Origin: a virus
DNA: 21,095 nucleotides
Strand: one strand, 5' to 3'
Virus record (IMG/VR): IMGVR_UViG_3300025137_000368
Location: 1-21,095 of that record
Shown in pieces: positions 1-8,095 of the stretch. The notes beneath the pieces were generated by a model. It was not told the DNA's origin. It worked only from the letters and a program-made list of their open reading frames with translations, and made no database searches. Position numbers and translations under genes: made by a program. Numbering within the stretch: the stretch's first letter is position 1; each line of letters opens with the position of its first letter.

Positions 1-351
1 TATTACCATTCCTTTTAACAGAAAAGACACACCAGTAGAACCACCAGAAGCGGTTGCTACTTGCCATTCTTCAACAGCTCCAACAACAGTTGCAGCAGCA
101 TCAGTTTGCATGAAAAAACTTCTATCAGTAATAGCAACTTTAGTTCTATCTTCAAGAAATCTAAATTGTGAGTCAGATGTCGGAACTTTTCCTACTTTAG
201 ACAGGTAGACGAAAAAAGGTGACTCATCCGGAGAAAGGTCTGCGACCCTATCACTAAAGTCATATAATCGTCTAGTAGATGTATCAGGAGCATCAACAAA
301 AGCTCTTCCCGGTACACCTGCGGTTACTTGTCCTTGATTATAATTTGCCAT
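1..351 (-). CDS. Major capsid protein, N-terminal part (3' end outside window)
   Basis: The reverse strand reads open from an ATG at 351 down to base 1 (117 codons, no stop), so only the N-terminus is present. It begins MANYNQGQVTAGVPGRAFVD and continues with a segment containing SPDESPFFVYLSKVG and FRFLEDRT. This is the sort of N-arm and early HK97-fold sequence seen in phage major capsid proteins; I infer the family from that look and from position. It lies directly after the scaffold gene in the order terminase, portal, scaffold, capsid. An AAGGAAA ribosome site precedes the start. It would form the icosahedral shell. A head decoration protein is a less likely alternative. Confidence 0.75.
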   Translation of the reverse strand, partial: MANYNQGQVTAGVPGRAFVDAPDTSTRRLYDFSDRVADLSPDESPFFVYLSKVGKVPTSDSQFRFLEDRTKVAITDRSFFMQTDAAATVVGAVEEWQVATASGGSTGVSFLLKGMVI

Positions 352-375
352 AATCAATTTCCTTTATTTTATTGT

Positions 376-1146
376 TTATAATACGTTACTTCTACTCCCA
401 GAGTTAAGAACTGAATCCCACACTTTGTCCATATCGCTTTTCGGTTGAGAAGCGGGTTGTCCTTGTAAGACACCAGCACTCTTAGGAGTCTCTTGAGCAG
501 CTCTCACTGCATTTAATGTATCAGTATTATTTTGACTAACCCCACTGACATCACGCCATAACTTAACAAGGTTACCTAAACCAACTTGCTCTTTTGGCTG
601 AGTTGAAAATTGAAGAAACTCTTTAATGTCACCATCGGACATCTTATAGTTATTCCTCAAAGTATTAACAGTATTGTTCAAGTGCATTTCTGTTTGAACC
701 TTTGCCTGTTGCTCTGCCATAGCTTTGCTGATTTTCTGTTCTGCTATTTTTTCCATATCGGATTTTACTAGCTTTCTAGAAGGGGTATCCTTCTTTGGGT
801 CAAAAGCGTCCCAAGGGTTGAACTCGTCTACTACTACTTCCGGTGATGATTGTTCTTGACTCGAAGGTTCTGAAATATTATCCTGTAATACCTTAACTAA
901 ATCAGGTCTCGTCTCTAAAAGATTAACTAAAGGTTCGAATTTTTTCAATCCATCAAGTTCCGCTTGAGAGCGGTCATACATTGATTGAAATTTACGAGCT
1001 TCACTTTCTTCGTTTAAAGCCGGTTCTGAAATAGCCTCAGCGTCAACCCCCTGTGGTGATTGACCTAAGATACTTTCATTTTCTCCAAACCTACTTTCAT
1101 CAGCAAGCATTGGTTCGACGTTAGCCTCATTATTTAAAGTTTCCAT
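376..1146 (-). CDS. Capsid scaffolding protein
   Basis: A 256-residue, acidic, low-complexity, helix-rich protein without cysteines. Residues about 1-48 are a Glu/Asn/Ala-rich disordered tail. Residues about 49-95 (RKFQSMYDRSQAELDGLKKF, then a RPDL-containing helix) form a predicted coiled coil typical of tailed-phage scaffolds. Residues about 120-160 are charged helix. The C-terminus is short and basic/polar, as expected for the capsid-binding end. It sits 24 bases upstream of the capsid gene and 23 bases after portal, the usual scaffold position. It would chaperone capsid assembly inside the prohead and be released. A virion core protein is possible, but scaffold is much the better fit. Confidence 0.8.
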   Translation of the reverse strand: METLNNEANVEPMLADESRFGENESILGQSPQGVDAEAISEPALNEESEARKFQSMYDRSQAELDGLKKFEPLVNLLETRPDLVKVLQDNISEPSSQEQSSPEVVVDEFNPWDAFDPKKDTPSRKLVKSDMEKIAEQKISKAMAEQQAKVQTEMHLNNTVNTLRNNYKMSDGDIKEFLQFSTQPKEQVGLGNLVKLWRDVSGVSQNNTDTLNAVRAAQETPKSAGVLQGQPASQPKSDMDKVWDSVLNSGSRSNVL

Positions 1147-1169
1147 GTGTATATCCTTTCGAAATGTCT

Positions 1170-3203
1170 CTAGGTTTTACGAGCTGAACTAACTTTATTC
1201 GCTTCACTATTAAGACGATTAGCTAATTTCTCAACTTCGAGCTTCACTTCATTTTCCAATTTACTACGTTGTACTCTTCTATCTGCTTTAGAATCTGAAT
1301 TGACTTCACCAAGTCTAGTTTTGAATTTCTCAACTTCAACTCGCTTTCTGTCTTGTACAGATTCTCTTTGGGCTGTTTGCAAGTCACCTTGCAAATTCTT
1401 TAATTGTCCTTGTAGGGACTGTATTTCTTGCATCATTTTTTCTTTTTCATCTGTTCTTTTCATGATGCCTTCTTTATCAAATATTTCTGGGTTTTTCTTT
1501 AGAACTTCAGTCCTATCAATGATACCCATTTTAAACGCCTCTAAATATACACTAAGTTCTGCATATTTATTTGTAGGCATAGTAGAACCGGGTTCAATTC
1601 TTATATCATGCTGTTCAATATTGTATTTTTCTTTTTTAATATCCGTAATAGTATTAGTAACATCGTCATAAACATTTACCATTACCTCTGTTAAGTCGTT
1701 ATTAGGTTGAGATAACCTGAACATCTTTTTAAAACCGTAATGACCTTTTGAAAGATTGTATAATACTTTTCCAAGTCTATTAATAGAAAACTCTATATCT
1801 CTCAACTTAGACTTTGGTCTTTCGCTTCCTAGTGCTATCATTCTTTCAGTACCACGAACAGTATCGGGAGCTTTATCACTAAAACCGTGCATCATTTCTG
1901 GTAACCCAAATATAAAATCTATGTAAAACTCTGATTGTTGAATCAATCTATAAAACTCACCTGCTAACGGAGAGGGTTGAGGATAATGAGGTTCTCCCTG
2001 AGAAGAATCTATTTCAATAACAGCATTAGGGTTTGCCCAATCTTGCTCTAATTGAGATATATCATCAACGCTACCAAGTGGGACTAAAAGTTTTAATCCA
2101 GCAGATGCTTGAGCGTGAGACAACGCTAAAGACCATAATTTATTTAAAAGTCTTTGCATTGGTTTAGCTCTAGATATATCAGACTTAGGAAATGGGGTAC
2201 CAGTCCATATATTTGGTAAAGGTACGATAGGATATATATTTGTATTTAGTATCTGTTCATATAAAACAATTTCACCAACCGTTGCACAAACTTTTATTCT
2301 AGTTTGCTGTACAGGAGCAACTGTAAACATACCTGTTTCTATTAAATCAAGGTTTTCCTGTGAAAATACAGCAAACTCTTCTTCTGACATAATTAGTTCA
2401 GATGAGTCTTGTGTATTTATTACATAATAAAAGTTTACCTTTACTTTATAAAATCTTTCTAGTATCTGATATTTTCTAACATCCATATAGTCTTTGTCTT
2501 TTACATCAGCTGGTGTAAAAGCGACTACTGTGTTTTTATTTTGAGAAGACGGATAATCACTACCTTCAATATCGTGATATTCAGATATGTCATTAATTAA
2601 TCCGGGAATTTCTTCACCAGTTTCCGGGTCTGTTTTGTCTCCTAATTCAGGGTAGAGGTTAACGAGTTGTTCTTGGGTTAATACCGTAGACAATATGATA
2701 CCGTCAGCATCATCTAGCCAACGGTTTCGAGAAGAAGGAGAGACATATACTCTAAATGGGTCTAGGTATGTAAACTTCACGTCACCTCTACCAAAATCTG
2801 ATTCTGTATCTACATAAGAATATAAATAACCTAATCCAGTTGTAGCGTAATCATGTATCGCTTGCTTCATTTGCGAATCACCATCAGATATTTGCCACAC
2901 ATATCCTAAAATTGTTCTCCAAACAGAAGCAACCTTAACATCGGAGTCTTCTCTTGGGGTTATTGTAAACGCAGGGGGTCTTGCTGTTAATACAGCTTTA
3001 AATTTTTCTACAGCGGCAGAAGTCCTGTCCATTGGCACATCTGCTTGATTCTTTGCAGCTAAATCAGAAGATTCGCTTTCAGTGAAATGATTGCCTAAGT
3101 AAAAATCAATGTCTTCCCTAGCCTCAGTATCCCAATCTGAACGAGCGTCTCTCCATTGTCTAAAAAGCTGTTCATTGTTTTCTGCTCTAGGGTCTTTATC
3201 CAT
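1170..3203 (-). CDS. Portal protein (P22-like)
   Basis: A 677-residue protein, close to the roughly 700 residues of P22-type portals. The N-terminal third has the charged helical start (LFRQWRDARSDWDTEAREDI) and the segment around residues 55-80 (MDRTSAAVEKFKAVLTARPP) characteristic of the family. The middle carries the YLDPFRVYVSP beta segment found in P22-like portals. Residues about 430-470 (FGLPEMMHGFSDKAPDTVRG) look like the crown/stem region. The last 90 residues are a long charged coiled coil (EKMMQEIQSLQGQLKNLQGD and beyond), probably the barrel. It forms the dodecameric DNA channel at the capsid vertex and docks terminase. It lies 2 bases after the upstream gene, implying translational coupling. 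Confidence 0.88.
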   Translation of the reverse strand: MDKDPRAENNEQLFRQWRDARSDWDTEAREDIDFYLGNHFTESESSDLAAKNQADVPMDRTSAAVEKFKAVLTARPPAFTITPREDSDVKVASVWRTILGYVWQISDGDSQMKQAIHDYATTGLGYLYSYVDTESDFGRGDVKFTYLDPFRVYVSPSSRNRWLDDADGIILSTVLTQEQLVNLYPELGDKTDPETGEEIPGLINDISEYHDIEGSDYPSSQNKNTVVAFTPADVKDKDYMDVRKYQILERFYKVKVNFYYVINTQDSSELIMSEEEFAVFSQENLDLIETGMFTVAPVQQTRIKVCATVGEIVLYEQILNTNIYPIVPLPNIWTGTPFPKSDISRAKPMQRLLNKLWSLALSHAQASAGLKLLVPLGSVDDISQLEQDWANPNAVIEIDSSQGEPHYPQPSPLAGEFYRLIQQSEFYIDFIFGLPEMMHGFSDKAPDTVRGTERMIALGSERPKSKLRDIEFSINRLGKVLYNLSKGHYGFKKMFRLSQPNNDLTEVMVNVYDDVTNTITDIKKEKYNIEQHDIRIEPGSTMPTNKYAELSVYLEAFKMGIIDRTEVLKKNPEIFDKEGIMKRTDEKEKMMQEIQSLQGQLKNLQGDLQTAQRESVQDRKRVEVEKFKTRLGEVNSDSKADRRVQRSKLENEVKLEVEKLANRLNSEANKVSSARKT

Positions 3204-3205
3204 AA

Positions 3206-4411
3206 TTACGGTTGCATAGGCGAAGTTGAGCCAAATTTATAAGTTTCATAAGCCCTTAATAAAAGGTCATCAAGAATAGTCATTCCAAATGGTTTTTCAG
3301 GGTTAGGATTTTGTCTAAACCTGTCTTCTTCAGGCGACATTTCAATTCTTTGAGGCATAGATGATTTATCTCCAGAGAAATAAGCTCTTACCATTTCTTC
3401 TTGTAATAAATTTTGTAAAGCTTCGCTGTTTACTGAATCAATTTCACCACCTTCTTGCTTACCTTTTACATTTCTTAAGTCTACACCAAAGTATTTTAAT
3501 AATTCTTTAGATTGTTCTTTTTGAAGTTTCTTTGGTATTTTTGTAAAACCTTCAGCGATGTCATTTAAGTTCATAAAGCCCGATGGAAAATCTGCATCAA
3601 CTACATCACCCATTCTCACATCTCCAACATTTTTACTCGCTCTTACAAGCCTATTTGTAAATTTCTGTAAATAACCGGGGTTTACTAAATCCATAACAGA
3701 AACAGACTCAGGTCTTTTTTCTAAAACTTTATAGTCTTTATAGTCATATAAATTTCTTGAGGGGTTTTGCATAACCTTTCTGCTCGGAGCAACATTCATT
3801 TCACTTGCTATTTTATTTAATATTTCTTGTTTACCTTCATCTGGGCTCATAGATGCAAATTTTTTACCAAGTTTAGGTAACTTTCCAGTTACCCCTTTTG
3901 CCATGCCAGCAACTCCACTTGCAGGAATAGACATACTCATTATCATATCTAGTAATGCTTGGTTTTCGGCATCTACCCTATCGGCATCTACCATTGAATA
4001 GTTACTTATAGGATTTTTTTTTTGGAGTTCAGCTATTTTAGCTTGAGCTATAAGTGCATCCATAGCTGAAGTAGCAGTATTATCACCGACTGCACCACCC
4101 TCTTGGTAACCAGCCATTTTCTTTTTCTTTTTAATACCACCACCATACATATAACCTTCAATGTCACCACCACCCATGTAGTTAGTAACACCTCCTCCAC
4201 CCATTACAACTCCACCACCCATCATAGGTTTCATTTGTGATAATGTAGCTTGTGATATTAATGCATCAATATTTGAATGTGCTGAATTATCTGATACAGC
4301 GTTTAATTTTTCTAGAAATGGTTTACCTAACATCTTAGCTGATTCCCTTTTAATTACAAACTCACCCGGAGTTAACATTGTTGGTACAGTATCAGTAGTA
4401 GTCCCCGGCAT
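3206..4411 (-). CDS. Gly-rich repeat-containing structural protein, function unknown
   Basis: A 401-residue protein between the M15 peptidase and portal. It starts with a motif (residues 2-20, TDTVPTMLTPGEFVI) that I know from tape-measure-like and other virion proteins. Residues 64-92 are Gly/Met-rich (MGGGG, YMGGGDIEG), followed by a poly-Lys run (KKKKK at 94-98) and two QEGG turns (about 103-106 and 319-322). A short module recurs: residues 41-60 (DNSAHSNIDALISQATLSQM), 110-130 (DNTATSAMDALIAQAKIAEL) and, more loosely, 325-340. The C-terminus ends in a helix around LLLRAYETYKFG. It is probably a minor virion or internal head protein. No catalytic motif is visible. Confidence 0.6.
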   Translation of the reverse strand: MPGTTTDTVPTMLTPGEFVIKRESAKMLGKPFLEKLNAVSDNSAHSNIDALISQATLSQMKPMMGGGVVMGGGGVTNYMGGGDIEGYMYGGGIKKKKKMAGYQEGGAVGDNTATSAMDALIAQAKIAELQKKNPISNYSMVDADRVDAENQALLDMIMSMSIPASGVAGMAKGVTGKLPKLGKKFASMSPDEGKQEILNKIASEMNVAPSRKVMQNPSRNLYDYKDYKVLEKRPESVSVMDLVNPGYLQKFTNRLVRASKNVGDVRMGDVVDADFPSGFMNLNDIAEGFTKIPKKLQKEQSKELLKYFGVDLRNVKGKQEGGEIDSVNSEALQNLLQEEMVRAYFSGDKSSMPQRIEMSPEEDRFRQNPNPEKPFGMTILDDLLLRAYETYKFGSTSPMQP

Positions 4412-4803
4412 TAGTCTCTTACCTCAAAATGAGGAAAATCGTCAAAGCGGTTGTCCATTACTTGAAAATCCATATCCCAGTCTCCTCCCCACCTTAAACG
4501 AATGCCCATGCCCCTAGCAATACCAATAACAAAACCAGCAAAGAGAGTTTGCCGCTCTCTATCTTCCCAGTCAACAGGATAAGGGGTAACGTCAACGGCT
4601 TTAGAAGGACTAATATTGTGCCTACCGTTAGGATACTTAACTTTTGTGCGACCTTCATCATATAATTTATTCTGCCTTTCTTTATTACGATAACCCTCTA
4701 ATATAGAACAGTCAACGTATTTAATTACTTCTTTGAAAACTCTCTGAAGTCGCTTATCACAACTTGCAAGTCGTTCCTTTGATTTCTTAGAGTATCTAGG
4801 CAT
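4411..4803 (-). CDS. M15-family metallopeptidase (endolysin-type D,D-carboxypeptidase or L-Ala-D-Glu endopeptidase)
   Basis: A 130-residue single-domain protein with the M15/VanY pattern. There is an early EGYRNKERQNKLYDEG helix (36-51). Then comes a GRHNISPSKAVDV segment giving zinc ligands H62 and D71, WGGDWD at 105-110, and DFPHFEV (122-128) giving the catalytic acid and third ligand H125. All key residues are present. No signal peptide or cell-wall-binding domain is seen, and the length matches small phage M15 endolysins. It would cut peptidoglycan stem peptides during lysis or entry. It sits between TerL and virion genes rather than beside a holin, so a virion-associated lysin is also possible. 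Its stop overlaps the next start by one base (TAATG). Confidence 0.83.
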   Translation of the reverse strand: MPRYSKKSKERLASCDKRLQRVFKEVIKYVDCSILEGYRNKERQNKLYDEGRTKVKYPNGRHNISPSKAVDVTPYPVDWEDRERQTLFAGFVIGIARGMGIRLRWGGDWDMDFQVMDNRFDDFPHFEVRD

Positions 4804-4849
4804 TCATTAGATTATACGAATAAACAAGCAATAAAACTAACAGATATAA

Positions 4850-6445
4850 TTATATTTTTGAACCCGTTATCCAATTATATGCTTTCTTTATTTTGTACAT
4901 ATCAAAATCATCTTTTTTAGTTGTGATTTCGTTTTTATCCATCTTTTCGGTTCTTGGGGGTCGAGCAAAGTAATCGGCATAATATAACCCATCCATTAAA
5001 TCATCGTTCCTTGGTTTTGGATGTTCAAAGAACTCATCCATTAATTCTGTCATATGTCTATAAACGTGCAGTTTTTTAGAATTAACAATTTGTCCTAATG
5101 CTGTTTCCAGTCTGTCTTCTTTCTTTACTCTTGCGGGAGGTTTAACACCTTTAAACAATCCGGGCATTAATCTTTTTTCTGTGGCGGACATTCGTGTTAC
5201 CATATCTCTAACCATTTCTTGTGCCGCTACTGTTTCAATAGTTACTCGACGTACAGGAGAGTATTTTTTTGCATATTCAATAATTTTTGCAGGAACATCA
5301 AAGGTTGGTATACGTTCCCTAAAGTAATCTAAGACATATCTGTTTTTATGGGCATCTATACCCATAACCATAATCACTTGAAAGTCTGATGTTGCAGATG
5401 CAGTAGCCGCTAGGTCAACACCAATATAAACGTTGATTGGTATAGCGTCTGTACCTTCAATAATGTAAGGCATATTGTTTTCTTTTCTAAACACACCATT
5501 GTAGTATTGTATTCGGTCTATCTTAAAAGCAGCGTTAGTAATGTCACGAGCATCATTCATATACTCTTGTGCAAACTTATTAACTAATCCAGCTTCTATA
5601 AATTCTCTTTTCTTTGACTCTAGTTTCTTTTCAGAAAATTGTGCTTCCCATAAAGGCTTATCGTTTTCAACGGCTTTATAAAAGTTTACTATCCAAGGAT
5701 ATTCACGCTTATCTTCTTGTGCTTTTCTATATCCATCGTATGTCATTTGTAAATAAGAATCAAAGTGTACAATCGTACCTGATAACCATATCCACCCTTC
5801 ATTGCCGGGTGTTTCTTCCAACGCTGGATAAACTGTGGATACAATCCATTTTTTAATCTCTGACCTGCGTTCTGGTGTCTTAGTGTTTAGTTCTGATTCA
5901 AAATCATCAAGAACAATACCAGTATAACGTACATCAACTTCTGCACGCCCCCTAAGTCTTTGCGATGTACCTTTTGCTATCACCCTGTCACCTTTTGCAG
6001 TAACAATATCTTTTTCTGTCCATCTTTTACCTACAGAACCGCCATCCATCGTTCCAAAGTAATATTTAATCATCTTGTTGTTTTCAAAATGACTACGTAT
6101 ATATTTTAAATGGTCTATTGCCTGTCCTTGTTCTTCTGATACCCACGCTACAAAGTGTTGTTGGTCTGTTTTAGAAAAACAAAGCTTGTGCATAATAGCA
6201 GCTTTAGAAATAACAGATTTACCGTGACCCCTAGGTATAATATTACATATCCTAGCACCGGGTTCAGTTGTAATCATTTGTTTAGCTATTTCATAGTGAA
6301 ACGGTGCTGATTCTGATTTCTTTAAAAAGTCGTTAGGTAAGAACGCTCTACCAAAATAAATAAGGTTGTTGTAAGCGTTTTTTAAGATTTCATCCCTGTC
6401 TTTCATTTCAGAAGGACTTGGGGTTATATTAAAGTTATCTATCAT
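4850..6445 (-). CDS. terL: Terminase large subunit
   Basis: A 531-residue DNA-packaging motor with both domains intact. The ATPase part has Walker A at 71-77 (PRGHGKS), Walker B at 176-183 (GIVLDDFE; acidic D180/D181 and catalytic E183) and a coupling LSGT at 221-224. The RNase H-like nuclease part has D344 in YIGVDLAATAS, E404 in VTIETVAAQ and the final acidic cluster DDLMDGLYYA (481-490). It translocates and cuts concatemeric phage DNA at the portal. It follows the zinc-ribbon gene with a one-base overlap, and TerS is just beyond. The 45 bases after it hold no gene. Confidence 0.95.
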   Translation of the reverse strand: MIDNFNITPSPSEMKDRDEILKNAYNNLIYFGRAFLPNDFLKKSESAPFHYEIAKQMITTEPGARICNIIPRGHGKSVISKAAIMHKLCFSKTDQQHFVAWVSEEQGQAIDHLKYIRSHFENNKMIKYYFGTMDGGSVGKRWTEKDIVTAKGDRVIAKGTSQRLRGRAEVDVRYTGIVLDDFESELNTKTPERRSEIKKWIVSTVYPALEETPGNEGWIWLSGTIVHFDSYLQMTYDGYRKAQEDKREYPWIVNFYKAVENDKPLWEAQFSEKKLESKKREFIEAGLVNKFAQEYMNDARDITNAAFKIDRIQYYNGVFRKENNMPYIIEGTDAIPINVYIGVDLAATASATSDFQVIMVMGIDAHKNRYVLDYFRERIPTFDVPAKIIEYAKKYSPVRRVTIETVAAQEMVRDMVTRMSATEKRLMPGLFKGVKPPARVKKEDRLETALGQIVNSKKLHVYRHMTELMDEFFEHPKPRNDDLMDGLYYADYFARPPRTEKMDKNEITTKKDDFDMYKIKKAYNWITGSKI

Positions 6446-6705
6446 TAAGCTTCGTAAATATCATTAGCATCAAAACTGCCTATTTGTATTAAGTTATCTT
6501 GTAAATCAAAGATGCTTTCACAAATATCGCATATCCATCCATCTAATTCATTACTAGAGTCTACATAAGGTAGTTTATTCATAACCATATTACCAATAAC
6601 CTCGCAATCACAGGCGGGGCAATACGATGCTCCATATATTAATTCTTTTACTTCATTTCGAGTTGCAAGTCTAACTGGCAAATATATGCTATGCTTCTTT
6701 TCCAT
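6445..6705 (-). CDS. Small zinc-ribbon protein between terminase genes
   Basis: 86 residues with two CxxC knuckles: C29-P-A-C32 (plus C34) and C59-D-I-C62. They are separated by 26 residues, which fits one treble-clef or zinc-ribbon fold. The rest is acidic, including a C-terminal FDANDIYEA tail. It overlaps the TerS 3' end by 17 bases and TerL by one base, so it is coupled to packaging genes. It may be a DNA-binding packaging accessory, but no specific family is recognised. The start at 6705 (MEKKHSIYLP) lies inside the TerS reading frame, which is normal for this compact operon. Confidence 0.65.
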   Translation of the reverse strand: MEKKHSIYLPVRLATRNEVKELIYGASYCPACDCEVIGNMVMNKLPYVDSSNELDGWICDICESIFDLQDNLIQIGSFDANDIYEA

Positions 6706-7453
6706 TTATTCTTGCTGGCTTTGGTTCTGGGAAAACGCCATTTTTAAAAGCATTTAACTTTTCCTGACTAAACCCTGTAAATTCTTGTATCAATGCTACT
6801 GAGTCTACTTTCTTTTCCGTACTTAACATTCCTGAGATTTTCATTAAAGTTTCAATGGCTCTCATTTTATCAGAGTCTTTTGCTTCCTCCGATTCAACAA
6901 TATCTTTTGTCTTGCCTAATAAATATGATTTAGTGATTCCAGTCTCGTTTAACAGTAATTCAATTTCTTTGTCTATCAATTGTCTAACCTTTTTGCTTTT
7001 TAATAAAACTTTTGTTTTCTGTTTAGCATAATCTAAACTTTTGGTATTTTCATGAGCTTTCATAAAAGCATCAATAGGCTTCATACCACTCGCTATATAC
7101 TTTGCAAATATACGTTTAGATGAAGATAAGTTGCCCTCTTTTATTTTCTGATACCAATTCTTCTTACCAAATCTCCATATATCTGATACTGGCTCACCAC
7201 CAAGGTCTTTTGTCCTTTCGCAGTTTGCCATCCCCAACAGCGTTCTAATAAAATCATCACTTGCGTTCTTTGTTTTTAAAACGCCCCTTTTAATAACTAC
7301 CGTTACTTGTCCATCATCAGTTTGTATCCATTCGCCCGTATTTGCCTCTCTCCAGTCGTTTTTTATGTTTTGCTTAGGATGATATAGCCTGAACTCTTTT
7401 TCGTCCTTATAGAGCTTATATTCAACGCCTTTTATCTTTCTAGAGTAGGGCAT
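6689..7453 (-). CDS. terS: Terminase small subunit-like DNA-recognition protein
   Basis: A 254-residue protein and the first gene of the leftward operon. The N-terminal 100 residues are a beta-rich unique region. Residues about 110-170 are a helix-turn-helix-type segment (SKRIFAKYIASGMKPIDAFM, then KTKVLLKSKKVRQLIDKE). This is the layout of small terminases, where the HTH is followed by a run of similar helices (LLGKTKDIVE, MRAIETLMKISGML) used for oligomerisation. The N-terminal extension is longer than usual. Position next to TerL supports the role: it would bind pac/cos DNA and load TerL. No clear Shine-Dalgarno precedes the ATG at 7453, so an internal start cannot be excluded. Confidence 0.7.
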   Translation of the reverse strand: MPYSRKIKGVEYKLYKDEKEFRLYHPKQNIKNDWREANTGEWIQTDDGQVTVVIKRGVLKTKNASDDFIRTLLGMANCERTKDLGGEPVSDIWRFGKKNWYQKIKEGNLSSSKRIFAKYIASGMKPIDAFMKAHENTKSLDYAKQKTKVLLKSKKVRQLIDKEIELLLNETGITKSYLLGKTKDIVESEEAKDSDKMRAIETLMKISGMLSTEKKVDSVALIQEFTGFSQEKLNAFKNGVFPEPKPARINGKEA

Positions 7454-7540
7454 CGTTAATTGCGGTGGTTATCTTTTTATTCATAGAGTAATTTAAAGTA
7501 ATGGTTGGTTAAAATAAAGATATTAAAGTTTTACACATAG

Positions 7541-7549
7541 TTATCCACA
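7541..7549 (+). promoter_or_regulatory. DnaA box (perfect consensus)
   Basis: TTATCCACA matches the bacterial DnaA-box consensus exactly, and it lies immediately before the TAG-rich repeat tract. One exact 9-mer could occur by chance in a window this size with low probability. Its position in the divergent intergenic region makes a replication role plausible. The binding itself is inferred. Confidence 0.55.
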
Positions 7550-7551
7550 AT

Positions 7552-7690
7552 ACTTAGTATAGTCTTTATAGTATAGTATAGTAGTATAGTATCTGTCAAT
7601 AGTGAGTATAGTAGTATAGTATAATATTAGTATAGTAGTATAGTATAGTAGTAGTATAGTATAATATAGTAATATAGTATAGTATAGTAC
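7552..7690. repeat. TAGTA/TATAG tandem tract
   Basis: About 135 bases are made almost wholly of interleaved GTATA, TAGTA and TAG units (for example TATAGTATAGTATAGTAG), with short interruptions such as CTGTCAATAGTG at about 7593-7604. It is non-coding, strongly AT-rich and easily melted, and it follows a DnaA box. It resembles an origin unwinding element with DnaA-trio-like TAG repeats. A simple microsatellite is the alternative. Confidence 0.85.
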
Positions 7691-8095
7691 CCCGACCAAG
7701 GAAAACCTAGGAAAATTTAAAAAAATTATATTTGTATGTCTGTTTCTCTTTTATTTGTATGGGGTACTCCCCCTAAGTCCGTTTTGGTTGTAATAGTTGA
7801 ATTGAAAAAATCAAATCGACTTCAGGCAGGTTGAATAACTCACCGCAGGCTGTCAAATAATGCAGGACAGAGCAACACCTAGGTAAAAAAGTGTAGCTGT
7901 AGGTCTTAATATTGCTGTACTTATATTCTAAATGGAACCATATTAACAATCTTACATATATAGAGTAGTACATGGAACGAAAGTTAGGAACGTATTATCA
8001 TTATATTTGTTAGTCACTCACATGATGCAAGGTATCCAATCCTGACTAGATTTATAATGATTGTTTATTTCTAATTAATTAAAGGAACAAAAAAC

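Larger units (their letters stand above)
7454..8095. other. Divergent gene-free region with candidate origin
   Basis: This 642-base gap separates leftward late genes from the rightward region. It holds a DnaA-box consensus at 7541, the TAGTA/TATAG repeat tract (about 7552-7690), an A/T-rich stretch (7706-7740) and a relatively GC-richer block at about 7820-7900 able to form short hairpins (CTGTC/GACAG). An isolated TATAAT at 8053-8058 and a good ribosome site precede the gene at 8096. I see no convincing ORF: the 66-codon reverse frame at 7773-7973 has no ribosome site or recognisable protein features. Confidence 0.7.

Noticed and set aside
1300-1671. Forward 123-codon frame opposite the portal coiled-coil end
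   Set aside because: Antisense shadow of the Lys/Glu-rich portal C-terminus, giving a Ser/Phe/Leu-rich artefact.
7773-7973. A 66-codon reverse-strand frame in the divergent spacer
   Set aside because: No ribosome site, low-complexity Tyr/Leu/Cys composition and no family features; it overlaps a foldable non-coding patch.
7980-8095. Glutamine riboswitch ahead of the amidoligase/amidotransferase genes
   Set aside because: The pathway would suit it, but I do not find the conserved GGACGGAAGTAGG-type core of known glutamine aptamers in the spacer.
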